DNA of 64,000 nucleotides from CAVVFX01 sp963747535 (GTDB taxonomy: Bacteria > Acidobacteriota > Terriglobia > Bryobacterales > Bryobacteraceae), in NCBI GenBank assembly GCA_963747535.1, contig CAVVFX010000012.1, positions 62,001 through 126,000 on the forward strand, read 5' to 3'. Numbering within the stretch: position 1 is the stretch's first letter; each line of letters opens with the position of its first letter. Both the position numbers and the translations under genes were made by a program. The notes under the pieces were generated by a model. The model saw nothing but the letters and a program-made list of their open reading frames with translations, ran no database searches and had not been told where the DNA came from. Positions 34,294 through 43,119 of this stretch are shown one piece after another.

Positions 34294-36194
34294 GGTTGCT
34301 TCGCGGGAATGCTTCCCACGCCAGCCTTAGCTTCATCCACGGAGATGTGATTGGCCTCGAGGGTGTTCCCGACGGCCTGATCGAAGGCGATCCGGGCATG
34401 ACTATAGTTGGCCATGGCTTGCACCTCGGAGCTTTGCGCGGTGGCCAGGTCCCGCTGGTCCTGAACCACCTGAAACGGAGTGGAAGCTCCCAGAGATAGT
34501 TTCTGCTGGTCAGCCTTGAGCGTTTCCTCTTGCAGGACGCGAGCCTTCACCGCGGATACGAAGCGGGCGCGGGCCTGTTGTAGTCCGATCACTGCATTGC
34601 GCACATCGACCTCGACCTGGTTGATGCTTTTCTGCAGGCTCAATTCGTTCTGGCGCAACTCGACGAGGCTGGTGGCGTAGTCCGATTGTGCCGCACGGTT
34701 GCGGAGCGGGATGTTGAGCGAAAATCCGGCGGAGTAGTTCGGATAATTGCGGCGCGCGATCTGCGCCAGCACGTTACTATAGCCTCCGGCGAGATAGCCG
34801 AGCCCCGGTTGCTCGGCGCCCAGTGGAGTAAGGGTTCCGGTCAAGCCGTTGTTGGTCAGTTCAGCGAACGCCTGCAGGCTGGGTTTGAGAGAGTTTTTGA
34901 TGCCCACCAGATTCAGCTTGTTGCTCTCGATGTTGATCCGGCTCTGGGCGATTTCGACGCGCTGCTTAACGGCTTCGCTCATGATCTGATCGAGCGGCTT
35001 CATCTCGTCCTTGTCGGGGACCTGCAGTTTATCGAGCGGAACAACATGAATATCGGCCAACCCGGCGGCGGCGACTCCGGAACGGCAGAGCGCATTCTTG
35101 AGGATGGTCTCCTGCTGCAGCAGATTGGTCTGGGCGATCACCAGGTCCTGCTTGGCAGCGTATAGCTGAGATTCCGCACGAGTCACTTCGATCTCGGCGA
35201 GCGATCCGAACTGCACCTGCTGTTTGTTGTCGTTGTAAAGCTGTTGAGCGGTGCCGACCGCCGCCTCGCGGGACCGAACGTCTTCCACGAAGCTCACCAG
35301 GTCCCAGTAGAGGTCGAGAACCGCGGAGACCGTGGTGATCACCTGCTGGCGGAATTGCAGGTCGGTCACTTTCAGGTTGTTCTTCTGGACTCGTATGTTG
35401 CGGGTATTCACCGCCGGTCCGAAGCCCTGGAGCAGGTTCTGCGTCATCTGCAAATCGAGGTCGGCCGTGGTGTATGGGTTGAGATTGAACTGCGCGCTAT
35501 TGAGTGCGATGTGGTTGCTGGAATAAGTGAACTGAGCGTTCAGGCCGAAGTCCCAGTTCTGGACATACTGCGCCTGGTAGCTGCGAACCGTGTCGACCAA
35601 AGCCGTGGTTCCGACCAGGACGGTGTTGCTCTGCGGAGTGGTCTGGTGCTGGAAAACGGAATAGACGGTGAAAGTGGGATCCAGGGAGGGGATCGCCGGA
35701 CCGAGTTGGGTCACGATTCCACCACCGGAACTGACGCCGTTTCCTGCGGTGCTGGCGGAAATCCCTCCGTTACTGACATTTACTCCCTGCAAGCTCACGC
35801 TCTGCGGGCCGGGCGCGACGCCGACGCCGACATTTCGCAGCAGGCCGCCCGCCTGAGCCCGGCGGAGCACCTCGCGGGCCAGCAAGGGACCGTAGCGCTG
35901 CACTTCGATATCGATGTTGTTCTCAATCGCCAGCGCGACTACGTCCTGGGCCGACAGGTAGAGATTCCCCGACCGCAGGAGAGAATCCAAACGGGCCGAG
36001 TTGTTCAGGTTGACCGGCGGCACCGATCTCGCCTGATAGGGACGTGTCAGGCGGCCTATCAGGCCATTACGGACCGGGACGGGATCAATACGAACGGCAT
36101 TCTGAGCAGATGCGGGGACGGCTGCAAACAGAGAGGCGCATAGCAGCAGCTTGCAGCGTCGAAACATGCGGGTGCGATTAGTTTGAATGTGCAT
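34290..36194 (-). CDS. TolC-family outer membrane efflux protein (first of a pair)
   Basis: 634 residues, a paralogue of its downstream neighbour with the same layout: signal peptide (about 12-30), N-terminal LTRPYQ-x-PPVNL motif, LYLSAQDVVALAIENNIDIEV, a Gly/Ser-rich insert (about 120-155), and C-terminal VVQDQRDLATAQSSEVQAMANYSHARIAFDQAVGNTLE. TolC proteins form trimers that conduct exported substrates across the outer membrane. An in-frame ATG at 36167 is an alternative start. Its stop overlaps the next gene, so the pair is made together. Confidence 0.9.
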   Translation of the reverse strand: MHIQTNRTRMFRRCKLLLCASLFAAVPASAQNAVRIDPVPVRNGLIGRLTRPYQARSVPPVNLNNSARLDSLLRSGNLYLSAQDVVALAIENNIDIEVQRYGPLLAREVLRRAQAGGLLRNVGVGVAPGPQSVSLQGVNVSNGGISASTAGNGVSSGGGIVTQLGPAIPSLDPTFTVYSVFQHQTTPQSNTVLVGTTALVDTVRSYQAQYVQNWDFGLNAQFTYSSNHIALNSAQFNLNPYTTADLDLQMTQNLLQGFGPAVNTRNIRVQKNNLKVTDLQFRQQVITTVSAVLDLYWDLVSFVEDVRSREAAVGTAQQLYNDNKQQVQFGSLAEIEVTRAESQLYAAKQDLVIAQTNLLQQETILKNALCRSGVAAAGLADIHVVPLDKLQVPDKDEMKPLDQIMSEAVKQRVEIAQSRINIESNKLNLVGIKNSLKPSLQAFAELTNNGLTGTLTPLGAEQPGLGYLAGGYSNVLAQIARRNYPNYSAGFSLNIPLRNRAAQSDYATSLVELRQNELSLQKSINQVEVDVRNAVIGLQQARARFVSAVKARVLQEETLKADQQKLSLGASTPFQVVQDQRDLATAQSSEVQAMANYSHARIAFDQAVGNTLEANHISVDEAKAGVGSIPAKQP

Positions 36195-36309
36195 GCACTC
36201 AAGTCAAGTCGATCTTTCTATGGACACTGATACCATTAGAACGCAAAGCGCCGGGCGTTCGTTCCGTTTGGCGGAGGGACGTGCAGAATTCAGCCGCCGG
36301 CGGCCGGGA

Positions 36310-36378
36310 CAGGCGAACCGCCTGCTCCACCAACGCAAACATTGAACTTGCAAGGGTGGCGCAGACGGTTTCGCCTGC
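36310..36378. repeat. REP-like pair; 43-bp repeat copy B at 36336-36378
   Basis: 36336-36378 is the inverted counterpart of 32321-32363 (38 of 43 identical). Adjacent positions 36310-36324 form a related perfect hairpin (CAGGCG-AAC-CGCCTG). Together they look like a two-unit BIME-type arrangement between the TolC and EF-G genes. Whether the element is spread through the genome is not visible here. Confidence 0.6.
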
Positions 36379-36399
36379 GGATCTCAGGGATCGGTACCG

Positions 36400-38496
36400 T
36401 TACTCTTCTTCTTCCTCTTCGCCGGTTCTCGCGGCCTTGGCGGCGGCAATCACTTTATCCGCCTGTAACTGCGGGACATAATCGTAATGGTCGAACTCCA
36501 TGGAGAACGACGCGCGGCCCTGGGTCATGGACGTGAGGTCGCTTTGATAACTCAGCATTTCAGACATCGGCACCTGCGCCTTGATGAACTGCGTGGCGCC
36601 CTTGGTGTCCATCCCCGAGATGCGGCCCCGGCGCCCGTTGAGATCGCCCATGAGGTCGCCGGCGTATTCCACCGGAGCCTGAATTTCGACATTCATCACC
36701 GGCTCCAGCAGCGTCGGTTTGGCCACCGCCATGGCCGCTTTAAAGGCCTTGCGCGCGGCCAGTTTGAACGACATTTCCGAAGAGTCGACGTCGTGATAGG
36801 AGCCGTCGTAGACTTCCACCTTGAAATCCACCACCGGGTATCCAGCCAGATAGCCTTTTTCGGCGGTCTCGATAATTCCCTTTTCGATCGCGGGAATGTA
36901 ATTCTTGGGGATCGCGCCGCCAAAAATGTCGTTGACGAACTCGAACTTTCCACCGCGCGGCAGAGGCGACATGCGGATCCAGCAATCGCCGAACTGTCCG
37001 TGGCCGCCGGTCTGTTTCTTATGACGGCCCTGCACGTCCGCGTTGCCGCGAATCGTTTCGCGATACGGAATCTTGGGGGCTTTCAGCGTGACATCGACGC
37101 CGTAGCGCCTCTTCATACGGCTGACCACGACCTCGACGTGCTGCTGTCCCGCACCGGCTACCAGGAAGTCCTTGGTCTGCGGGTCGCGATAGAAACGGAG
37201 CGATAAATCTTCTTCGAGCAGCCGGTTAATGGCGTTGCCCATGCGGTCTTCGTCCTGCCGGGATTTGGCTTCCACGGCAAACGCAATGGAAGGCTCCGGC
37301 AGATGAACGGGCTCGAATTCAATCAGCGAGCTCTTATCGGCCAGCGTGTGACCGGTCAGCGCGTCTTTCAGCTTTGCCACTGCGCCGATATCGCCGGCGT
37401 GCAGTTCGTTGACCGGCTGGATCATCTTGCCAAGCGGCGAGCCGATATGCGCCAACCGCTCATCCGTGGACTTCTGAACATCGATCAGGTGCTGGTCGTT
37501 CTTAATGCAGCCTGACATGACCTTGAAAAACGTGATGCGTCCGGCGAACGGATCGGCTGTGGTTTTGAACACAAACGCGGAGGCGGGACCTTTGTCGCTG
37601 ATTTCGCGAATGACGTCCTGCCCGTTGACCTTGCCGTGAACCGCGGCGTGGTCAGCAGGCGACGGGAAGGTCTCGCCGAAAAAGTCCAGGATGCGGTCGG
37701 TGCCGATGTTATGCAGCGCGGAGGAGCAAAGAATCGGGAAAAGGCGCAGTTCCCGGACCGCGGCGTGAAGTCCCTCGACAATGTGTTCGGTGGGCAGAGT
37801 GCCCTCGTTAAAGAACTCCTCGAGCAGCGCATCATTGCCTTCGGCAACGATCTCGACAAGTGCTTCGTGGGCCGTCTTCGCAGCCTCGGCATACTCGGCG
37901 GGAATGTCGGATTCCTTACCCTTGCCATCGCCATCGGGCGTGTAGGTGAACGCGCGCATGCGGATCAGGTCGATGACGCCTTTGAAGTCTTTCTCGGTGC
38001 CGAGAGGGAGCTGGATGGGGATAGCGGTGCGTCCGAAATTATCCTGAACACTGGCGACGGCGCGGTCGAAGTCGGCGCGTTCACGATCGAGCTTGTTGAT
38101 CAGGATGGCGCGCGGCAGGTGGAATTCGTCGGCGAAGCCCCAGGTCTTCTCGGTCTGGACTTCCACGCCGGCGACGGCATCGAGTACCACCAGAGTGGCG
38201 TCATCCGCGATCATGGTCGAGTAGGTGTCGTTGATGAAGATATTAAAGCCGGGTGTATCGAACAGGTTGATCTTGTACTTTTTCCACTCCAGGGCCGCGA
38301 TGGAGGTGGAAACGGTCAGCTTGCGCTGGATTTCCTCGTCATCGTAATCCGTCGGAGTGTTGCCTTCGTCCACGCGCGTCAAGCGGTTGACAGCGCCCGA
38401 CGTAAATAACAGGCCCGCGACAAGGGACGTCTTGCCAGAGTGCCCGTGACCTACAATGCCAACGTTGCGTATATCCTTTGATTCGTAGACTTTCAC
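36400..38496 (-). CDS. Elongation factor G paralogue (EF-G2-like GTPase)
   Basis: 698 residues, GTG start with GGGAGG 6 nt upstream. GTPase motifs are complete: GHGHSGKT (near 16-23), DTPG, NKLD and SSAL. Domains II-V follow, including the domain IV/V pattern GGHGQFGDCWI and MSEMLSYQSDLTSMTQGRASF. The G1 loop and the lack of str-operon neighbours (rpsL, rpsG, tuf) suggest a divergent paralogue instead of the housekeeping fusA. The C-terminus ends in a run of six or more glutamates. It stands alone between TolC and isomerase genes. Confidence 0.9.
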   Translation of the reverse strand: MKVYESKDIRNVGIVGHGHSGKTSLVAGLLFTSGAVNRLTRVDEGNTPTDYDDEEIQRKLTVSTSIAALEWKKYKINLFDTPGFNIFINDTYSTMIADDATLVVLDAVAGVEVQTEKTWGFADEFHLPRAILINKLDRERADFDRAVASVQDNFGRTAIPIQLPLGTEKDFKGVIDLIRMRAFTYTPDGDGKGKESDIPAEYAEAAKTAHEALVEIVAEGNDALLEEFFNEGTLPTEHIVEGLHAAVRELRLFPILCSSALHNIGTDRILDFFGETFPSPADHAAVHGKVNGQDVIREISDKGPASAFVFKTTADPFAGRITFFKVMSGCIKNDQHLIDVQKSTDERLAHIGSPLGKMIQPVNELHAGDIGAVAKLKDALTGHTLADKSSLIEFEPVHLPEPSIAFAVEAKSRQDEDRMGNAINRLLEEDLSLRFYRDPQTKDFLVAGAGQQHVEVVVSRMKRRYGVDVTLKAPKIPYRETIRGNADVQGRHKKQTGGHGQFGDCWIRMSPLPRGGKFEFVNDIFGGAIPKNYIPAIEKGIIETAEKGYLAGYPVVDFKVEVYDGSYHDVDSSEMSFKLAARKAFKAAMAVAKPTLLEPVMNVEIQAPVEYAGDLMGDLNGRRGRISGMDTKGATQFIKAQVPMSEMLSYQSDLTSMTQGRASFSMEFDHYDYVPQLQADKVIAAAKAARTGEEEEEE

Positions 38497-38690
38497 TTGG
38501 AGCCTCCCGTTTAAAGGCGAATCGTATCACAAAATGGTTAAAACGACGGCAGAGGCCGTATGCAGGGTTGTCCCCGGTTGTATGGCTAGCTCATTACGGG
38601 TCGCGCAACGCTTATTCCGGGGTCAGCAGGCTTGAGCGTTATTGGAATGTCACCGACTCTCACCCGTTGGTCGCTTTGAGGCGGCTCTGC

Positions 38691-39644
38691 CTACCCCAAA
38701 ATCTTATTCAGATTTTGGAAGCTAACCCTGGCCGCGGCCATAGAATCACCCCAATCAGCCGCATTATCCTGCTCGATGCAGAAATGCTTCATGCCGGCAA
38801 GCTCGGCTTGGGCAAAGATCGGTTTGTAGCCGACTTCACCCTCTCCAACCGGTACCAGCGTGATAGCGCTCATGGGCTGCCTCTGGTTCAATTGCGGAGG
38901 CAGGTTCTTGATGCCTCGCGCATCCTTCACATGCCAGAGCTCGAACCGTCCGGGATTCTTCTGGAACATTTCCAGCACGTTCTGTCCAGCCACCACGGCC
39001 CAGCCGATATCGAGTTGCATGGCGACGAGTGTAGGATCCGTTTCCTTGAGAATGATGTCGTAAGGCCGGAGCGTGCTGCCTTCGAAAGGCTGGAACTCCG
39101 GTGCGTGATTGTGGTACAGCATCTTCATCCCGAACTTCTTGACGATCTCTCCGTGCTTGTTGAGTTGTTCCGCGGTGCGCTTCACGGAATCTTCACCGGG
39201 TGCCGGAGGTCCGCCGGCGGGCGCCGGGCCCTTCGCCTTCTTGGCCGCGCCTCCTCCACCTCCGCCGCGCGGAGCGCTCACTTCGGTGTACTTGAGGCCC
39301 ATGATCTGAAAGCCTTCGAGTTCTTTCTCGAGGTCAGGCCCATCCGTGGCCGCCACATGCGTCGACGGCATACTCAGCCCATAGCGGTCGAGCATGGCCC
39401 GATACTGCTTGGGCTCCAAACCGCCCCAGGCGTTCGAAGCGGGCTCGACTTCCTTGTAGCCAATCTCGGCCACCTTCGCGAACGTGCCTTCGTAATCCTT
39501 GGCCATCAGGTCGCGCACCGTGTACATTTCGAGTCCGATCTGTTTCTTCCAGTCGGGCGCGGCTTGCGCGATTTTGCCGGCGAGCGTAAAGGCTCCGCCG
39601 TAGGCTGCGATATTTTTAAGAAAATTGCGCCGGTTATTTGTCAT
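38691..39644 (-). CDS. Tat-exported sugar phosphate isomerase/epimerase (AP endonuclease 2 fold)
   Basis: 317 residues. NNRRNFLKNIAAYGGAF is a twin-arginine signal. The rest is a TIM barrel of the xylose-isomerase-like family with metal-site residues in MLYHNHAPEF, MQLDIGW, LWHVKDA and FCIEQDN. A Gly/Pro/Ala/Lys-rich insert (about 125-150) interrupts the barrel. Such proteins often act with Gfo/Idh/MocA oxidoreductases on inositols or 3-keto-sugars; one is encoded divergently 260 bp away. Export of both suggests periplasmic sugar conversion. Confidence 0.88.
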   Translation of the reverse strand: MTNNRRNFLKNIAAYGGAFTLAGKIAQAAPDWKKQIGLEMYTVRDLMAKDYEGTFAKVAEIGYKEVEPASNAWGGLEPKQYRAMLDRYGLSMPSTHVAATDGPDLEKELEGFQIMGLKYTEVSAPRGGGGGGAAKKAKGPAPAGGPPAPGEDSVKRTAEQLNKHGEIVKKFGMKMLYHNHAPEFQPFEGSTLRPYDIILKETDPTLVAMQLDIGWAVVAGQNVLEMFQKNPGRFELWHVKDARGIKNLPPQLNQRQPMSAITLVPVGEGEVGYKPIFAQAELAGMKHFCIEQDNAADWGDSMAAARVSFQNLNKILG

Positions 39645-39904
39645 AGAGCTCTAAAGCTTGGCGAGACGAGAATATCACAGTTGGGAATGGGAGGGACGCG
39701 CCAAGAGCGCCTCTGTTCGTCAAGGAACAGGCGCGCTCCCGTAACGTCAGTTGTGAGGCAACACCCAATCATACTATCGATCTGTTTATTCTGCGTGACT
39801 TTTGTAAAACGAGACAGACTGTCGGGTACTAAGGTGTCGCTGCCGGAGTCTGCTTCGCATTGCGTTATCCTGAATCGAACGAATTTCGCGAGGTTAGTAC
39901 CACG

Positions 39905-41473
39905 ATGTCAAACGATGTTTCAAGACGGCACTTCTTTTTTGGGGCGCTGCTGGCCGGGGCTGTACCGGTTGGCGGCTACGGCAGCGTGCCGTCGCTCCGG
40001 GCGCTCGGCTACAAGCCTTTTTATGACAAATTGAATATCGCGTCGATCGGCTGCGGCGGGCAGGGAGGCGTTGACCTGAACGATGCCGCACGCACCGAAA
40101 ATATCGTGGCCATGTGCGATGTCGACACCAATCGCGCCGCGGCGAATTTGAATAAATTCGAGAAGGTTCCGAAATACAAGGATTTTCGCGTCATGCTCGA
40201 TAAGGAGAAGGATATCGACGCGTGCACCATTGGAATCCCGGATTTCATGCATGCGACGGTTTCCCTGCACTGCATGGAGCGCGGCAAGCACGTCTACTGC
40301 GAGAAGCCGCTTACGCGAACTCCCTGGGAGGCGCGGCTGCTGAAGGATGCAGCGGTGAAGTACAAGGTCGCGACGCAGATGGGTAATCAGGGCTTCTCTC
40401 ACGAGTGCAATCGCGTGGCGGCGGAGATGGTCTGGTCCGGTGCGATCGGCGACGTGACGGAAGCGCACATCTCGGTTACGCCCGGCACTCATCCGACCGG
40501 GCTGCAGCAACTGCCCCCGGAAGAGCCCGTTCCGGAGACGCTGGACTGGATTGCCTGGCTCGGCGCGGCGACCACGCGTCCCTACAGTTCCTACTACGTG
40601 CCCTACAACTGGCGTGGCTTTCTCGATTTTGGCACCGGCCAGATCGGCAATTGGGCCACGCACACCGCCGGTCCGGTGCACACGGCGCTGCAACTGGGAG
40701 CACCCACCAGCGTGGAATGCACCAAGGTAGTCGGGCTGAGCCAGATTACATATCCGGAGCGGGCCGTGGTGCTGTTGGAGTTCCCCGCGCGAGGCGGGAT
40801 GCCTCCGGTGAAAGTGTTCTATCACGATAGCTGCAAGCCTGGCGATCCCGAAGCCTTTCATGTACCAGGAATGGAGAATGAGACCATCCTCCCTCCAACC
40901 AACAATCTGGCGGACAAGGGTCGTCCGCCGGTCGGCATGAGAGGTGGATTCGGTGCCGGCCGCCCGCCCGCGGGAGCATTTGGCGGCCCGGGCGGTCCAG
41001 GCGGGGCAGGTCGGCGGGGCGGGACAAATGCGACGGGACCGCGGCCTGGCGCCGGCGGCCCGGGAGTTCGCGTCTTTGGCGAACGCGGGGGAGGACCGGA
41101 GCCAGGCATTCTGACCGGCAATGGCTCGGTCTTCATCGGTACCAAAGGGATCATGGCGACGTCATCGCGCGGCGAGGGCGTCTGGCTGCTTCCGGCATCC
41201 CGCTGGAAGGACTACGTGCTGCCTCCGGAGGTACTCACACGTTCACCGGGGCACATGCTGGATTGGATTCGCGCGTGCAAGGGCGGCGACGCGTCCTGCT
41301 CCGACTTCAGCATTAGCGCACCCTATGCGGAATGGCTGGCGCTGGCGGCGATCGCGCTGCACATCCCGGGCAAGCTCGAGTGGGACGCAAAGAATATGCG
41401 CTTCACGAATAACGCCGAAGCCAATAAATTCGTCAAGCCGGTCTTCCGCAAGGGTTGGGAACTGAAGCTGTAA
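39905..41473 (+). CDS. Tat-exported Gfo/Idh/MocA-family oxidoreductase with Gly/Pro-rich insert
   Basis: 522 residues from the ATG at 39905, opening with a twin-arginine signal (SRRHFFFGALLAGA). The Rossmann domain shows GCGGQGG near residue 48 and the catalytic-type EKP of GKHVYCEKPLT. The C-terminal domain is interrupted near residues 345-400 by a stretch very rich in Gly, Pro, Ala and Arg with collagen-like spacing. Family members oxidise sugars with NAD(P). Tat export allows folding with bound cofactor. It is divergent from the isomerase gene, sharing a 260-bp control region. Confidence 0.9.
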   Translation: MSNDVSRRHFFFGALLAGAVPVGGYGSVPSLRALGYKPFYDKLNIASIGCGGQGGVDLNDAARTENIVAMCDVDTNRAAANLNKFEKVPKYKDFRVMLDKEKDIDACTIGIPDFMHATVSLHCMERGKHVYCEKPLTRTPWEARLLKDAAVKYKVATQMGNQGFSHECNRVAAEMVWSGAIGDVTEAHISVTPGTHPTGLQQLPPEEPVPETLDWIAWLGAATTRPYSSYYVPYNWRGFLDFGTGQIGNWATHTAGPVHTALQLGAPTSVECTKVVGLSQITYPERAVVLLEFPARGGMPPVKVFYHDSCKPGDPEAFHVPGMENETILPPTNNLADKGRPPVGMRGGFGAGRPPAGAFGGPGGPGGAGRRGGTNATGPRPGAGGPGVRVFGERGGGPEPGILTGNGSVFIGTKGIMATSSRGEGVWLLPASRWKDYVLPPEVLTRSPGHMLDWIRACKGGDASCSDFSISAPYAEWLALAAIALHIPGKLEWDAKNMRFTNNAEANKFVKPVFRKGWELKL

Positions 41474-41476
41474 GAG

Positions 41477-41542
41477 TTATCCGTTGTCCGTTATCCGTCG
41501 TCCGCTGATCCAGCTGACAACTGATGACTGACGACTGACAAC
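41477..41542. repeat. Two heptanucleotide tandem arrays
   Basis: 41477-41504 is four 7-nt units (TTATCCG, TTGTCCG, TTATCCG, TCGTCCG). After 10 nt, 41515-41542 is four more (TGACAAC, TGATGAC, TGACGAC, TGACAAC). Read on the appropriate strand both fit C(A/C)GTYRY. They lie between the oxidoreductase stop and the next ATG. Confidence 0.7.
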
Positions 41543-41568
41543 TTTCAGAGGCTATAAAATAGAGACAT

Positions 41569-42489
41569 ATGGATGAAATAGCGTTGCCCAGCAGCGCGCT
41601 TTCCACCTTTGAACGACCTGGGTGGAAAACAGCGCTGAACTGGGTGGCTGCACTGCTCACGGCCTTGTTGTTCCTCATCTCGGGAATCTGGAAGATCACC
41701 GACATGCCTCGTTGGGCGGTGATGCTCCACCAGTTCAAGGTGCCGGAAAACCTGACCTTACCTTTCACCTTTATCTTGGGCATCTCTGAAACCCTGGCCG
41801 GGGTTTTGGTTCTTGTTCCGCGGTTCCGGCGTTGGGGAGCGTGGCTAGCCTCGCTTCTCCTCGTGGTCTTTATGGTGTATATCGGGATCTTCTACAGCGA
41901 TCTTCACGGGAAGGATTGTAGCTGCTTCCCGTTCGTCAAACGCGCCGTGACCCCGATGTTCTTTGTAGAAGACGCCGGCATGCTGCTCCTGGCGGTGCTG
42001 GCTGGATTGTGGGCGCGAAAATCCGAGAGCCTGCGCACGGCCGGGCTAATTCTTGGAGCTGTGACGGTCTTTGCCGCGGTATCGCTCGGCGTGGATCTCG
42101 GTCCGCATAAGGGTGTCCTGGCACCAGCGTCGATCACGGTAGAGGGTAAGCCGTTTTCCCTTCAGGAGGGCAAAATCTACATCTTCTTCTTTGATCCTGA
42201 GTGCCTGCACTGTCTGGACGCTGCGCGCAAAATGGCAACCATGAACTGGGGCGATACCAGGATCGTGGTGGTCCCGGCGCGCGTACCTCAGTTCGCCCAC
42301 GATTTTTTGCACGATGCCAAATTATCGGCCGGCGTTTCTTATGATCTCGAACTGCTAAAGAAGACGTTCCCGTACGTCTCGACACCGGCTGCGGTAGCCA
42401 TCGAGGATGGCCGCGAGAAAGTGAAGATAGCGCAGTTCGGAGATATTGAACCGGAAGCGACACTGAAGAAGATCCACTTCATCTACTAG
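41569..42489 (+). CDS. MauE/DoxX-like membrane protein with C-terminal thioredoxin-like domain
   Basis: 306 residues. Five or so membrane helices (about 22-185) match the MauE/DoxX type, with a Cys pair DCSCFPF in a loop near 119-121. The C-terminal half (about 195-306) is thioredoxin-like, with FFFDPECLHCLDA as a CxxC centre and FPYVSTPAAVAI containing the cis-Pro position. MauE-like proteins pass electrons to periplasmic disulphide exchange; fusing both parts suggests a self-contained thiol relay. The following gene is 7 nt downstream and likely cotranscribed. Confidence 0.78.
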   Translation: MDEIALPSSALSTFERPGWKTALNWVAALLTALLFLISGIWKITDMPRWAVMLHQFKVPENLTLPFTFILGISETLAGVLVLVPRFRRWGAWLASLLLVVFMVYIGIFYSDLHGKDCSCFPFVKRAVTPMFFVEDAGMLLLAVLAGLWARKSESLRTAGLILGAVTVFAAVSLGVDLGPHKGVLAPASITVEGKPFSLQEGKIYIFFFDPECLHCLDAARKMATMNWGDTRIVVVPARVPQFAHDFLHDAKLSAGVSYDLELLKKTFPYVSTPAAVAIEDGREKVKIAQFGDIEPEATLKKIHFIY

Positions 42490-42496
42490 CGCCCTA

Positions 42497-42994
42497 ATGA
42501 AATTCGCCCTTTTACTCCTGCTCGCTGCGTCGGGATCGGCCGTCTTGACCGACGAGGTGTATCAGATTCCGGCTGGTGAGTGGCGGTGGGTCCGCTTTGA
42601 GATCGGCCATCGTCCCGCCACCGCCGAATGCCGTGTCGAGGCGGCCGGGAGCGGTGAGGTGCGAACTGAACTGGTGAGCCGTCCGGACCTCGAGCTTATC
42701 CGTGAGCACAAGATTCACGACGCTCTGGCGTCAACCGATGCCGCGCGCTCGGCCGCGTTCCAGCAATATATCGGGGAACCCGGCGAGTATGCAGTGGTTG
42801 TCGAGAATCCGGGGGAGAGTCCGGTCGCGGTACATTTGACGGTCGCACTTTCGTTTGGCGCCTCCGGACAACCGGCCTCACGGTATCTTTCACGAGACCG
42901 GCGGCTAACCGTGATTGTAGTCAGCTTCGCTATGTTTTTTGCGATCGTCACATTTTCCGCACGGGCTCTGTTGCGGGCGATGAAGAAGCCATAG
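42497..42994 (+). CDS. Exported single-pass membrane protein, unknown function
   Basis: 165 residues: signal peptide (about 2-17), a predicted beta-sandwich-like region (VYQIPAGEWRWVRFEI to about 125), and a C-terminal membrane helix (VIVVSFAMFFAIVTFSA) with a basic end. No family is recognised. The ATG is 7 nt after the stop of the MauE-thioredoxin-like gene, so it may be its partner. Only one cysteine (TAECRVE) is present after the signal peptide. Confidence 0.68.
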   Translation: MKFALLLLLAASGSAVLTDEVYQIPAGEWRWVRFEIGHRPATAECRVEAAGSGEVRTELVSRPDLELIREHKIHDALASTDAARSAAFQQYIGEPGEYAVVVENPGESPVAVHLTVALSFGASGQPASRYLSRDRRLTVIVVSFAMFFAIVTFSARALLRAMKKP

Positions 42995-43119
42995 CTTAGC
43001 TCTGGGGAACGACCGGCAGGTCAGTCGACCCTCCAGCCAGGCATGACAAAACATACGTAACCGTTCACTACGCCGCAAACTTTTTGCGAGCCGCGCCGTC
43101 TAAACCGGAACGGCCCATC

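Noticed and set aside
38478..40034. 518-codon plus-strand frame
   Set aside because: It runs antisense through the Tat isomerase and into the start of the oxidoreductase in another frame. No recognisable protein is seen.
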